Positions 1 through 8,889 are shown, counted from the stretch's first letter. The stretch: DNA of 64,000 bases from JANSXG01 sp024743075 (GCA_042140185.1 CP159477.1:1426001-1490000), one strand, 5' to 3'. The notes: generated by a model from the letters alone, not told the origin. A program made the numbers and translations.

Positions 1-504
1 CCGGACCTGCTCCAGTACGACGCTCAGCGCGGCATGGTACGCGTGGCGAGCGATCTGACCTTCAACTCCGGCTCCGACTCGCTGCGCGACGGTGCTCAGG
101 AAGGCCTTCGCCAGTTGGCCCGCACTCTGTCGGGCTCTTCGGCGTCCGGGTACGTGATCCGCGTGGTCGGGCACACCGACAGCCAACCCATTTCGAACCC
201 CGCCACCCGCCAGCGATTCGCGAATAACCGCGTCCTGTCGGTGTTCCGTGCGATCGCGGTTTCCGAAGCTCTGCAGAGCGCGGGCTTCCCTGGCAACCGT
301 ATCGAGGTCGCTGGTTGGGGTCCCCACCGCCCGGCGGTTGCGAACAACCCGACCGGCGGCACGGCGGCCAACCGCCGTGTGGAGATCTTCGTCGTGCCGA
401 TGGGCGATATGCCCGTTGGCGAAACGTCCTCCGACTCGGGTCGGGGCGCTCCGATCCCGGCAGAGCCGGCCCCGGCGTCCGCTCAGGACTTCCCGATCAA
501 GTAG
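1..504 (+). CDS. OmpA/MotB-like C-terminal domain protein, 5' end missing
   Basis: The frame is open from the first base and stops at 502-504, so only the last 167 residues are present. They form an OmpA-like peptidoglycan-binding domain: a VVGHTDSQP segment, a RANNRV-like helix written here as FANNRVLSV, and the closing NRRVEIF motif whose Arg, with the Asp of GHTD, holds diaminopimelate in this family. The tail after the domain is acidic, Pro/Ala-rich and short. Such domains sit in the periplasm and tie an outer-membrane or motor protein to the cell wall. Without the N-terminus I cannot tell MotB from a general OmpA-family protein. An mlaE permease follows 50 bp downstream on the same strand. 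Confidence 0.8.
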   Translation, partial: PDLLQYDAQRGMVRVASDLTFNSGSDSLRDGAQEGLRQLARTLSGSSASGYVIRVVGHTDSQPISNPATRQRFANNRVLSVFRAIAVSEALQSAGFPGNRIEVAGWGPHRPAVANNPTGGTAANRRVEIFVVPMGDMPVGETSSDSGRGAPIPAEPAPASAQDFPIK

Positions 505-554
505 TCCAGCGGTTGGTCGGCGGGTTCACTTCCTGACGAGTATGGTTGTGAGCC

Positions 555-1402
555 GTGCCGACCCTCGCCGATCCTGACCAACGCCGAAGCGACTTGAGTG
601 CCCCTTTGCGGGCGGTCGAACGCTTCGGCGGTTCTGTTGTGCGCGTGACAGGAAACTTCGGAGCCTTCCTGCGGTTTTCCTGGCAGGTCATGCGTTCGAT
701 CACTCTTCGCCCCGGATCCTGGGGGCGATGGTCGAGGCTGTCGCAGCAACTCGACCTGATCGGCACCCGCTCGGCACCTGTGCTCGCGCTGACCGGTCTT
801 TTTATCGGCGCGGTCCTGGCCATCGAGGGGTACGACCAGTTCGCGACGTTCGGTCTCGAGCAGCGCCTCGGTGCGGTCGTCAACATTTCGGTCGTCAAAC
901 AGATCGGACCGGTGCTCGCGGCGGTGATGCTGGCTGGGCGCGTGGGGTGCGCTCTGGCCGCCGAGCTCGGCTCGATGCGCGTGACCGACCAGCTCGACGC
1001 GATGCGCGTGATGGCGGCCGATCCCATACGGGTGCTGGTGGCGCCGCGCGTCGTTGCGTGCGTGCTGATGATCCCCGCGCTGACCGTGATCTCCAACTTC
1101 TGCGGCATTGCCGGCGGTTGGATCATTATCGTCGCGATCGAGGGCGTGAACCCGAGCGCCTATTGGCAGTACACGGCCGATTTCATCGACTGGTGGGACG
1201 TGATGACGGGGCTGATCAAGGCGCTTTGCTTCGCGTTCGCGATCGGGCTCATCTCGTGCTTCAAGGGGTTCCACTGCCGCGCCGCGCGCAGGGCGTCGGT
1301 CGGGCGACGACCGACGCCTTCGTCACCAGCTTCGTGGCGATCGTCATCATGAACTTCGTCCTGGCGAAGTTGCTGAACGACCTTGAGCCCTTGTTGCGGT
1401 AG
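555..1402 (+). CDS. mlaE: MlaE-type lipid ABC transporter permease (one frameshift)
   Basis: Permease of the MCE/Mla system, which moves phospholipids between the membranes of diderm bacteria. The first frame gives the usual MlaE helices, including GLFIGAVLAIEGY, KQIGPVLAAVMLAGRVG, the ELGSMRVTDQLDAMRVM loop and CFKGF. After residue ~240 the frame breaks: CFKGFHCRA continues one frame over as GVGRATTDAFVTSFVAIVI, the normal C-terminus. Adding one G near 1276-1284 gives CRAGAQGVGRATTDA and an intact protein of about 282 residues, the usual size. GTG start; an ATG at 542 runs into a stop. No Shine-Dalgarno is visible, and TATGGT lies 8 nt before the GTG. No MlaF ATPase or MlaD gene is adjacent. 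Confidence 0.85.
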
Positions 1403-1411
1403 TCGTTAGCC

Positions 1412-1971
1412 TCAGCCCGCGGTGCGTTTGTGTACGCCGGTCGCATGAATCGTGAGGACGTTCCCGTTCGGCGCGCCTGCACGGTGCCGACGATGATGAC
1501 CTCGTCGAGGGGTTCGAGCCCGGCGGCGACGAGGTCTTGGTCCGTGGGGTTCCCGTTGGCATCGAGCACGATAACTGTCGCGCTGTTCGCGACGATCGTC
1601 TCCGGCGTTTCGCAGCAATAATCCCACGGCATCGAGCAGTGATCATCGTCGCCGTCGGCGCAACTCGGTATCGAAGCATCCATGATGATGAAGGCGGGCG
1701 AATCTGCGGAGAGCGGCTCGACCCGGCCTCCGATGCGACCGCGTAGCACGACCTGATCGCCTTCTGCAACGCTCTGCTTGGCCTCGGCGACTTCGCGGTA
1801 TTCCGACGGCGCCTCGTCGAGCAGCCACGAGGTCTGGGTGACCCGGCCCTGCGTTGACGACGAGGTTTCTCCGTTCGACGACGTGGTGTCCGTCGAGGAC
1901 GAGTCGCAGCCCGCGACGAGTGCGAGTGCGGAGATCAGGGTGATGCCGGTGAAGGTACGGAGCGGGTTCAT
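1412..1971 (-). CDS. OB-fold-like lipoprotein with Cys-rich CCE motif (one frameshift)
   Basis: Last gene of the six-gene minus-strand module, 38 bp after the second FtsX gene. The start at 1971 gives a lipoprotein signal with the lipobox LVAGC. The body has a small beta-rich pattern: VVLRGRIGGR, AFIIMDAS, then a Cys cluster ending PWDYCCE, then EVIIVGTVQAR. In the raw frame the end turns into unrelated sequence that runs antisense into mlaE. One extra base near 1464-1478 gives NGNVLTIHATGVHKRTAG and a stop at 1412, a far more natural end, about 186 residues. I recall similar proteins in other planctomycetes but know no assigned function. The four clustered Cys could bind metal or form disulfides outside the cytoplasm. 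Confidence 0.7.
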
Positions 1972-2009
1972 ATGGATTCCTTTCGAGGATGATGAAACGG
2001 GCGACTGGG

Positions 2010-3188
2010 TTACAGTGACTTGAGCGCGGAAGGAATAGGCAGCCGGAGGCAGCGAACCGACGGCGGGATGGCGCCGACGAGGCCGACCAAAGCCCCAGCG
2101 CAGAGGCCAACAAGCATCGCGACCGCGTCGATGCGTAGTTCGAACGCTCCCATCGAGAATTGGACCGCGTAGCCGTCGATGAGCACGTACCCGATGGCGA
2201 GCGCCAGAACGGCGCCGCACGCGGCAGCGAATGTGGATTCCTCGGTCAGGTTGAGGACGATGGCCCGACGCGTGAAGCCGAGCGCCTGGAGCATCCCGAC
2301 CTCGCGTACTCGGGCTGAGAACGCGGCGTACATGGTGTTCAGCCCACCGAGCAGCCCGCCGAGACCGATCAGGATCGCAGTGACGATGACCATAATCCGG
2401 ATGGGTTTGTAGAACGACGCAATACCGGCGTAGTAGTCTTCTTCAGTAATCGACGCGATCTCCAGGTCGAGTCGCGATTTGGTAAGCAGGTCAATATCCC
2501 GCGGGCGCGCCGTGTCGAGCGCGACGACGACGCAGGAAATAGTGGATTCGCGTTTCGTTGCGATCTGCAGGTCTGTCAGCGGGATCCAGATCTCGGCGTC
2601 CATAACCGTGGATGGAGCAGCGAAGCGCCCGGCGACGGTCCATTCACGCCCATCGAAGTAGAGCGTCGAGCCGACCGCCAGGCGATTCTGCGCGAGGCCA
2701 AGCCGAACGGCTGTGAGCGAGCCGACCATGATCTCATCGCGCCCCGCACGTGGGAGGCGTCCCTCCAGCAGTTCTACCTGCGGATGCACGAGCACGGCGA
2801 CCTGCGGGCGAACGCCTCGCATCACGCTCTGGATGGGCTCGCCGCCGGCTTCCTCGCGTACCGGGAGCATGGCATGGATCTCGGGCGAAACGAGCGGCGT
2901 GTTGCCGGCCTGCTTGAGACCCTGCACGCTGGATGCCACGATGCCCGCGACGCTTGAATCGATCTGCGATCGCTCCACGGACTCTTCGCTCCCGGCTCCG
3001 AGGACGATCACATTCGTGTGGATGCTCGGGCTGCGGGTCAGCGTCGCTTCCATGCCGCGGACGAATGAGGTCGCCGCCATGGCCAGCAGGACGACGAGCG
3101 TTGCGCCGATCAGCGATGAGAAGAGGCGGACCCGGCTTCGGCCGAGGTTGCGGAACGCGTATTCGAATGGCAACTGTCGGAGTCCCAT
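2010..3188 (-). CDS. FtsX-like ABC permease, second of pair
   Basis: A 392-residue MacB/LolC-type permease. One transmembrane helix lies near residues 22-45, a large extracytoplasmic domain follows, and three helices sit in the last third (roughly 262-290, 310-340, 355-385), the FtsX-family layout. The ARVREVGMLQALGFTRRAI loop is the usual coupling region to the ATPase. I chose ATG 3188, 2 bp after the stop of the upstream permease; an in-frame start 21 nt earlier would overlap that gene. It should pair with the permease at 3191-4339 and the ATPase at 4336-5061 to move substrates (lipoproteins, peptides or small toxins) out of the inner membrane; the substrate is unknown. Confidence 0.88.
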   Translation of the reverse strand: MGLRQLPFEYAFRNLGRSRVRLFSSLIGATLVVLLAMAATSFVRGMEATLTRSPSIHTNVIVLGAGSEESVERSQIDSSVAGIVASSVQGLKQAGNTPLVSPEIHAMLPVREEAGGEPIQSVMRGVRPQVAVLVHPQVELLEGRLPRAGRDEIMVGSLTAVRLGLAQNRLAVGSTLYFDGREWTVAGRFAAPSTVMDAEIWIPLTDLQIATKRESTISCVVVALDTARPRDIDLLTKSRLDLEIASITEEDYYAGIASFYKPIRIMVIVTAILIGLGGLLGGLNTMYAAFSARVREVGMLQALGFTRRAIVLNLTEESTFAAACGAVLALAIGYVLIDGYAVQFSMGAFELRIDAVAMLVGLCAGALVGLVGAIPPSVRCLRLPIPSALKSL

Positions 3189-3190
3189 GG

Positions 3191-4339
3191 TTACACCGCC
3201 CTGAAGCACGCCGTGATCTCGCGGCGCGACGCTTGAATGGCGGGGATGATTCCGGCAACGACGCCGAGCGAGGCGCAGACCAGCAGGCCGGTCAGTAGCA
3301 GTTCCGGACCGGCGAGGATGGGGATGGACTGTCCCTCGACCGAGAGCGAAAAACTCGTCAGTTTGGTCGCGGCGATCGCGGCCGCGCCGCCCACGACCGC
3401 GCCGATGGTCGCGATGAGCGCGCCCTCGCCGACGATGAGCAGGGCGATCTGCCAGTTCCGGAACCCGAGTGTCTGGAGGATGGCGTGCTCGGCGATGCGG
3501 CTCTGCACGCTCAGCACGATCGCGTTGCCGATGAGGGCCATGACGGCGATCAGGCAGCCGATGCCGAGCCAGCGCGCGAAACCGACCAGCTCGATCATGT
3601 CACTGGCGATCTGTGCGATAAACGTGTTCTCGGTCGCTGTCATCGTGGGTTCCTGAGCGGTCCGGAACATCTCGTCGATGGCCTCGGCGACCGGCTCGAG
3701 CTGCGAGGAATCGCTGACGGTAACATCGAACTGAGTCACGATGCCGAGTTGGTTGCGCCCGGCGAGCTGGATGAAGTCCAGTGAAGCGAAGGCTGTATTG
3801 CCGTCCTGAAGTTCTTCTGAACGGATAATCCCGGCAACGTACGCCCGGATGCCTGCGGCATCAAACGTTTTTCCAACCTGAAGCCCGCGACGTTTCGCAA
3901 GGGTCTCACCGACAAGTGTGGCGTCGGATCGGCTCATCCACTCCTGGGTAGATCCGGAGAGGACTTCAATCTTCCCTTCCCGGTCTTCGAGGAACGACTC
4001 TTTGGGCACGCCGCGAAACGTGACGACATCGAGTGAAGTGCCGCAGTTGGTGACGACGACCTTGATCGGGAGCGCGCTGGTCACGCCTTCGATCCGCTCG
4101 ATTCGGCTCTGGTAGTCCTGCGGCAATTGGCTCGTCGCGGGACAGAAACGGTCCTTGCGATAGACGACCAATTTAGTGTCGTCTGCGCTGGCCGTAGTCG
4201 CTTCGTTGACGCCGGTCTGCATCGCCTGGATGGATGTGAACAGGAACATCGCGATGGCGATACCGCTGATGGTGAGCAGCGATCGGACGCGGTTTCGCGT
4301 CGCCTGTTTGAAGATGAGCGGTAGGAGAGACATTCTCAT
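3191..4339 (-). CDS. FtsX-like ABC permease, first of pair
   Basis: A 382-residue permease with the same layout as its downstream neighbour: an N-terminal helix near residues 20-40, a periplasmic domain, and three C-terminal helices (about 258-278, 300-325, 347-368). The loop SRIAEHAILQTLGFRNWQIA matches the FtsX coupling motif. Its ATG overlaps the stop of the ATPase gene by 4 bp, so the two are probably translationally coupled. Sequence similarity to the second permease is low outside the membrane part, which suggests a heterodimeric transporter. The periplasmic domain has two Cys (RFCPA and TNCGTS), unusual enough to note. Confidence 0.88.
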   Translation of the reverse strand: MRMSLLPLIFKQATRNRVRSLLTISGIAIAMFLFTSIQAMQTGVNEATTASADDTKLVVYRKDRFCPATSQLPQDYQSRIERIEGVTSALPIKVVVTNCGTSLDVVTFRGVPKESFLEDREGKIEVLSGSTQEWMSRSDATLVGETLAKRRGLQVGKTFDAAGIRAYVAGIIRSEELQDGNTAFASLDFIQLAGRNQLGIVTQFDVTVSDSSQLEPVAEAIDEMFRTAQEPTMTATENTFIAQIASDMIELVGFARWLGIGCLIAVMALIGNAIVLSVQSRIAEHAILQTLGFRNWQIALLIVGEGALIATIGAVVGGAAAIAATKLTSFSLSVEGQSIPILAGPELLLTGLLVCASLGVVAGIIPAIQASRREITACFRAV

Positions 4340-5061
4340 GCGATCGCGCCTTCCAGGGGAGGATCGACCAGTTCGTCGTTGCTTTCGGCGTCCGTAACGA
4401 GTGAGCCACTCTCAAGGTGGAGCGTGCGACCGGCGTAGTCGGTGGTCTTGGGGTCGTGCGTGACCATGATGATGGTGCGACCCTGTTCGCGGTTAATCCG
4501 CTGGAGCAGTTCCATGATCGCTTTGGCGGACTTCTTGTCGAGGTCACCGGTCGGTTCGTCGCCCACGACGATCGTTGGGTTGGTGACGAGGGCGCGAGCA
4601 ATCGCAACGCGTTGTTCCTGGCCGCCGCTCATCTGTCGGGGGTAATGACCCGCGCGGTCGGCGATGCCGACCTGTTCGAGCGCTTCGTTGACTCGGCTTC
4701 GACGCTCGCGACGCGAAAGGTTGTGAAGCATCAGCGGAAGCTCCACGTTCTCGAACGCGGTGAGGACCGGGACAAGGTTGTAGAGCTGAAAAATATAGCC
4801 GACGTGCTCGGACCGCCACGCGGCGAGTTTGTTCCGGCCGAGCGTCGCGATGTTGATACCGTCAATGATCAGTTCGCCTTGGGTCGGGCTGTCGATGCCA
4901 GCGATGAGATTCAGGAGAGTGGTCTTACCGCTCCCGCTGGGGCCCATGAGCGCGAGGAAGTCCCCTCGCTGGACTTCGAGGTTCAGGCCGTTGAGCGGGC
5001 GGATGGTCTCGCCGCCCTTCTTGTATTCACGGGTCAGGTTGTTTGCTTTGATCAGTGTCAT
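4336..5061 (-). CDS. LolD/MacB-type ABC transporter ATPase
   Basis: A 241-residue nucleotide-binding subunit that powers the two FtsX permeases. Walker A is GPSGSGKTT (about residues 40-48), the signature is QMSGGQEQRVAIARAL, Walker B is VVGDEPTGDLD with the D-loop, and MVTHD holds the switch His. The subfamily marks (GLNLEVQRGDFLALMGPSG start, GDLDKKSA) are those of LolD/MacB/FtsE proteins. It overlaps the genes on both sides by 4 bp, so it lies mid-operon. The short C-terminal tail (SNDELVDPPLEGAIA) is acidic and carries no extra domain. Confidence 0.93.
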   Translation of the reverse strand: MTLIKANNLTREYKKGGETIRPLNGLNLEVQRGDFLALMGPSGSGKTTLLNLIAGIDSPTQGELIIDGINIATLGRNKLAAWRSEHVGYIFQLYNLVPVLTAFENVELPLMLHNLSRRERRSRVNEALEQVGIADRAGHYPRQMSGGQEQRVAIARALVTNPTIVVGDEPTGDLDKKSAKAIMELLQRINREQGRTIIMVTHDPKTTDYAGRTLHLESGSLVTDAESNDELVDPPLEGAIA

Positions 5062-6632
5062 CCCACGGCCTCCTTGCGGCCAGGGGCGGGTTTTGAAGTC
5101 GAGAAATCGACCAGCGCGCCGGGCTGGAGTTCGTCATCGTCGAGCACGACGAGGTCGGTCGAGAGCAGGCGCCCGGTGACGCTGACCAGGCCCTCGGGGG
5201 CTTCGGATGATTCGGAAACCTTGACCGGGACGAGATCGACGCGTCCGCGGAGGCCGGATCGTTGGCGTACGACGAGAACGGTGCTGCCATCCCTCAACGC
5301 TTCACGCGGGAGCAGAAACTCCGGCGTTGCCTCGTCTTCGGCAGACGCGTTGGAAGCCGTCGAGTCGGAGGACGCGAGGAATCGGACGCGTGAGAGCATC
5401 TCGGGTTTGAGGATCGGATCGGGATCGATGATGCGGACCTTGATCTCCAAGGTGTTTCGCTGCAGATCGGCCAGGTTGGTGATGCGGGTAACGACGCCCT
5501 CGAAAGCCTTGTCCGGGAGGACCTCACAGAACACCTCGCAGCGCTGGCCCACGACGATGTGCGACGCCTCGGCAAGAGGAACGTCCGTTCGCACCTGCAA
5601 CTTATCCGGGTCGTACACATGGACGACCTGCGCGGAAGTGGGATCGTCCATTCCCATCATCACTTTGTCGCCCGGCGATTTGATGCGACGCAGCACGAGG
5701 CCGTCCATAGGCGACCGGATGGTCATGCGCGACACGCGCAATTCTGCCTCCGCGAGCGCCGAGCGTGCGTCTTCCAGTTGCGCCTCGGCGGCGGCCAGTT
5801 CGGCCTTCGCGGAGGCGAGGCGCTGGGTGTCGTCGATCCGGAGATCGAGTGTGCGCTGGGCGGCTTTCAGGTCCGATGCGGCCCTCGCTCTCTGGGCACG
5901 CAGGACGGCGTCCTGGCGCTCGAGTTGCTTCACCACTGACGCCTGGGCCGCGGCGGCGGCCTTGGCGATGATCAACTCGATCTCGCTGGCGCTCCCAGCA
6001 TCGGCGGCGTCTTGAAGGCGCTCGGCCTCCTGCTCGCGGGAAACGAGCACGGCCTGGGCTTCATCGATCTGGAACGGCAACTGCTCCAGACGGGCATCCA
6101 GTTCATCAACCGTCGCTCCGGCTGATTCGACCACGCGTTCGAGCTCGATTGGGTTGTCCCAATCGGCCTGGGCGGACGCGAGCCGGGCCTCGGCAACCTG
6201 CTTGCGTGATTCCGCCAGGCCAACGGCTGCCTTGGCGGCGCGGAGGAAAAGCCGTGCGTCCTCGTCCACGAGGCGGGCCACTTCCTGATCCTTCGCGACC
6301 GACTGGCCTTCGAGGACGAGAATTTCTTCGACGACGCCGTCCGCGAGAGCCACCGCGGCGACGGCGTACGGGTCGGGCTCGATCCACCCGGGCGCCTGGA
6401 CGGTCTTAGTGGCGCGATCCACCGGTGCTGTTTCGGATGCGGCAGGGGCATCAGGGGCTTCTGCCACGGCCGGAATGACCTGGACGACGCGGACCTTCGG
6501 CGCTGGTGTGAGGGTCTTCAGGCCGGACCAGAGGAAAAGGCCGAGCGTGACGATCGCGAGCGCGATCGGTAACACGATGTGCAGGGGAACCGCCGGGCGC
6601 GCACGCCTCGGGCGATATTCTTGGGATGACAT
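5058..6632 (-). CDS. HlyD-family membrane-fusion/adaptor protein
   Basis: A 524-residue periplasmic adaptor for the ABC transporter encoded just downstream. It has a single N-terminal helix (about 18-40), a Pro/Ala-rich linker, the first lipoyl half (VQAPGWIEPDPYAV to VEEILVLEGQSVAKDQEVARL), a long alpha-helical hairpin/coiled coil rich in Ala, Glu and Gln (about 150-310), the second lipoyl half (MTIRSPMDGLVLRRIKSPGD), and a beta-barrel/membrane-proximal region. Compared with MacA (about 370 residues) it is long, mainly because of the extended hairpin. It starts the operon proper and overlaps the ATPase gene by 4 bp. No TolC-like gene is in the window. Confidence 0.9.
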   Translation of the reverse strand: MSSQEYRPRRARPAVPLHIVLPIALAIVTLGLFLWSGLKTLTPAPKVRVVQVIPAVAEAPDAPAASETAPVDRATKTVQAPGWIEPDPYAVAAVALADGVVEEILVLEGQSVAKDQEVARLVDEDARLFLRAAKAAVGLAESRKQVAEARLASAQADWDNPIELERVVESAGATVDELDARLEQLPFQIDEAQAVLVSREQEAERLQDAADAGSASEIELIIAKAAAAAQASVVKQLERQDAVLRAQRARAASDLKAAQRTLDLRIDDTQRLASAKAELAAAEAQLEDARSALAEAELRVSRMTIRSPMDGLVLRRIKSPGDKVMMGMDDPTSAQVVHVYDPDKLQVRTDVPLAEASHIVVGQRCEVFCEVLPDKAFEGVVTRITNLADLQRNTLEIKVRIIDPDPILKPEMLSRVRFLASSDSTASNASAEDEATPEFLLPREALRDGSTVLVVRQRSGLRGRVDLVPVKVSESSEAPEGLVSVTGRLLSTDLVVLDDDELQPGALVDFSTSKPAPGRKEAVG

Positions 6633-6696
6633 GTGGGTGTCCTTCAGAACTGACTTCTGGTCATCGACGGTGCGCGCAGCGGCACCACGACAGAAG

Positions 6697-7125
6697 TCAG
6701 GACTGCGGAGGACGGAGCAGACCGAACGCGGTATCGCGGGCGAAGACCTGATCCGGGTCCACGAACGCGATCTCCGAGGAGTGAGCGAACGACATGATGG
6801 ATGGCCCGTCCACGAGCGCGGTCGTCACGGAGGCCATGACGCGGCAGAGCGTGCAGCCGCAATCCTCGCTGCATGGGTCGTCCGAGTGCTGATCGCTGAT
6901 ATTCAAGTCGTCCGATTGGTCGCTCTGGGGCGTGAGAACACTGGTGGCCGCGCAGCAGGACCCGCACTCTGCCAGATCGGGCGGTGCATCGGCGGCCAAA
7001 GCGACTCGTTGGTCGGAATGCCCTTCACCGGCGCAGCACGACACCGAAGCCCGCACCATGGGTGCGACCGCTGTGGCGAACATTATCGCCGCGATAAGCA
7101 GGATTTGGACGCTGCTGCGGTACAT
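6697..7125 (-). CDS. Small exported Cys-rich protein
   Basis: A 142-residue protein of unknown function, 64 bp upstream of the HlyD-like gene and in the same direction. ATG 7125 follows an AGGAG ribosome-binding site. Residues 1-27 form a signal peptide (VQILLIAAIMFATA core, ending near VRAS). The mature part has nine Cys in three groups: SCCAG, ECGSCCA and PCSEDCGCTLCRVM, plus a His/Asp-rich acidic spacer. This pattern fits an exported metal-binding or disulfide-rich protein, but I recognise no named family. A longer open frame upstream only reads through tRNA-Val. Its place at the head of a transporter operon suggests a sensor, chaperone or substrate role (inference). Confidence 0.65.
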   Translation of the reverse strand: MYRSSVQILLIAAIMFATAVAPMVRASVSCCAGEGHSDQRVALAADAPPDLAECGSCCAATSVLTPQSDQSDDLNISDQHSDDPCSEDCGCTLCRVMASVTTALVDGPSIMSFAHSSEIAFVDPDQVFARDTAFGLLRPPQS

Positions 7126-7237
7126 GCTACTCCTGTGAGCATACGCCTCATCGGCTGATCTTGTTCCACGAATGGGTAAAATCCCTGATCCTAGGGCACT
7201 ATCGGACGTCTTCGTGGGTGTCCAGACCAAGAGGGAG

Positions 7238-7311
7238 TGGGCGAACTCGGACTCGAACCGAGGACCTCGCGGGTGTAAACCGAGCGCTCTAGCCAGCTGA
7301 GCTATTCGCCC
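7238..7311 (-). tRNA. tRNA-Val (anticodon TAC)
   Basis: Read on the minus strand, the cloverleaf has a 7-bp acceptor stem GGGCGAA/TTCGCCC, D-arm GCTC...GAGC, anticodon loop TTTACAC (anticodon TAC, valine) and T-arm CTCGG-TTCGAGT-CCGAG with discriminator A. CCA is not encoded. The anticodon stem is CTCGG/CCGCG, with one T-C mismatch where most tRNA-Val genes have CCGAG. That is either a real mismatch or a base error. Confidence 0.93.
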
Positions 7312-7442
7312 CAAGTTGTGCGAGGAAGTGTAGCGATTTAACAGTCTGCCGTCGCCGCGGACACCTCGACGCCCGCCGGGAAGCGGATACCATGCTCGCC
7401 CTGACAATCCCCCCCACCGGTCCCCCGGTGGCCTTTGGAGAT

Positions 7443-8819
7443 ATGAGCCAGATGGCCCACGGTTACGCACACGATGTTCTCGACCAGGTCAAAGCCCGCA
7501 ACGCCCACGAGACCGAATTTCTGCAGGCGGCGGAGGAAGTCTTGGAGTCGCTTTCTCCTGTGTTCGACCAGCATCCCGAGTTTCAGAAGCACGCGATCCT
7601 CGAGCGGATCGTTGAGCCCGAACGAGTCATTCAGTTCCGAGTCCCTTGGCTGGACGATCAGAACAGACCTCAGGTGAACCGCGGATTCCGCGTGCAGTTC
7701 AACTCGGCAATCGGACCGTACAAAGGTGGCATCCGTTTCCACCCGACCGTCAACCTCTCGATCCTAAAGTTCCTCGGCTTCGAGCAGATCTTCAAGAACG
7801 CGTTGACGGGCCAGATGATCGGCGGCGGCAAGGGAGGTTCCGACTTCGACCCGAAAGGCAAGTCCGACTTCGAGGTCATGCGATTCTGTCAGTCGTTCGT
7901 GACCGAGTTGTTCCGCCATGTCGGACCGGACACGGACGTTCCGGCTGGCGACATCGGTGTCGGCGGTCGGGAGATCGGCTACATGTTTGGCCAGTACAAG
8001 CGACTGGCCAACGAATTCACCGGAGTGCTGACCGGCAAGCCGTTGGGCTTCGGTGGCTCTTTGGGTCGGACCGAAGCGACCGGCTACGGCACGGTCTTCT
8101 TCGCCGCGGAGATGCTGCAGGTGAAGAACGACTCGCTCGAAGGCAAGACTTGCCTCGTTTCCGGTTCGGGGAACGTCGCCCAGTACGCGGTAGAGAAGCT
8201 GCTCCAACTCGGCGCAAAGCCGGTGACGGTCTCGGACTCATCTGGCTGGGTCCACGCGAAAGACGGCATCACGAACGAGATGCTCGAGGAGATCAAGGAC
8301 ATCAAGAACAACCGGCGCAGGCGCATCCACGAGCTTGCCGACAAGTACTCGGGCAAAGTGGAGTACCACGAGACGGACCGCAACGCCGACCACAACCCGC
8401 TGTGGCAGGTAGACGCACAGTGCGCTTTCCCGTGTGCGACACAGAACGAGATCAACGGCAAAGACGCGGAAAATCTCTTGAGCGCTGGCGTCACCGTCGT
8501 GAGCGAGGGCGCGAACATGCCGTCCAACACCGAGGCGGTAAATCGGTTCGTCGACGCGAAGATCATGTTCGGGCCTGGCAAGGCGGCGAACGCCGCGGGC
8601 GTCGGGTGCTCTGCCCTCGAAATGGCGCAGAACTCGTCGCGAATCGCGTGGTCGTTCGACCGTGTGGAGGACATGCTCAAAGACATGATGGCCACCATCC
8701 ACAAGAACGCGTACGAGGCCTCCGAGCGGTACTCGACCGCAGGAAACTACGTCGACGGCGCGAACATCGCCGGATTCGTCAAGGTCGCCAACGCGATGGT
8801 CGCCCAAGGCGTGGTCTAA
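7443..8819 (+). CDS. gdhA: NADP-type glutamate dehydrogenase
   Basis: Hexameric GdhA-type enzyme that makes glutamate from 2-oxoglutarate, ammonia and NAD(P)H in the cytoplasm. Its 458 residues match the 445-460 normal for the class. The substrate region reads FNSAIGPYKGGIRFHP and GGGKGGSDFDPKGKSD, with the catalytic Lys/Asp; PAGDIGVGGREIGYMFGQY follows, then the Rossmann part SGSGNVAQYAVEKLLQLGA and EGANMPSN. I take ATG 7443 (MSQMAHGY); ATG 7452 has a better-spaced GGAG and is equally possible. The in-frame ATG at 7392 adds residues that the family does not have. A strong hairpin terminator follows at 8853. Confidence 0.96.
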   Translation: MSQMAHGYAHDVLDQVKARNAHETEFLQAAEEVLESLSPVFDQHPEFQKHAILERIVEPERVIQFRVPWLDDQNRPQVNRGFRVQFNSAIGPYKGGIRFHPTVNLSILKFLGFEQIFKNALTGQMIGGGKGGSDFDPKGKSDFEVMRFCQSFVTELFRHVGPDTDVPAGDIGVGGREIGYMFGQYKRLANEFTGVLTGKPLGFGGSLGRTEATGYGTVFFAAEMLQVKNDSLEGKTCLVSGSGNVAQYAVEKLLQLGAKPVTVSDSSGWVHAKDGITNEMLEEIKDIKNNRRRRIHELADKYSGKVEYHETDRNADHNPLWQVDAQCAFPCATQNEINGKDAENLLSAGVTVVSEGANMPSNTEAVNRFVDAKIMFGPGKAANAAGVGCSALEMAQNSSRIAWSFDRVEDMLKDMMATIHKNAYEASERYSTAGNYVDGANIAGFVKVANAMVAQGVV

Positions 8820-8852
8820 GGCGACAGAGGCGTCTCAGACTGGAGTACTTCC

Positions 8853-8878
8853 ACGGCGGGCTCACGCCCGCCGTTTTG
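8853..8878 (+). terminator. Rho-independent terminator after gdhA
   Basis: A 9-bp perfect stem (8853-8861 with 8866-8874) closes a TCAC loop and is followed by TTTT. It lies 33 bp after the gdhA stop and upstream of the psuG promoter-like hexamer. Confidence 0.85.
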
Positions 8879-8889
8879 CTGCGCTCGGG

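Noticed and set aside
555..1402. Programmed frameshifting as the cause of the frame breaks
   Set aside because: No shared slippery heptamer or downstream structure; the breaks are in different contexts, almost all of the same type, and hit many unrelated genes.
4417..6015. Long open frame on the plus strand opposite the ATPase and HlyD-like genes
   Set aside because: Low-complexity Arg/Ser-rich translation with no family match; a typical shadow of a well-supported gene in G+C-rich DNA.
7170..7200. Small hairpin downstream of tRNA-Val as a terminator
   Set aside because: The stem is only 4 bp and the T run is short; too weak to call.
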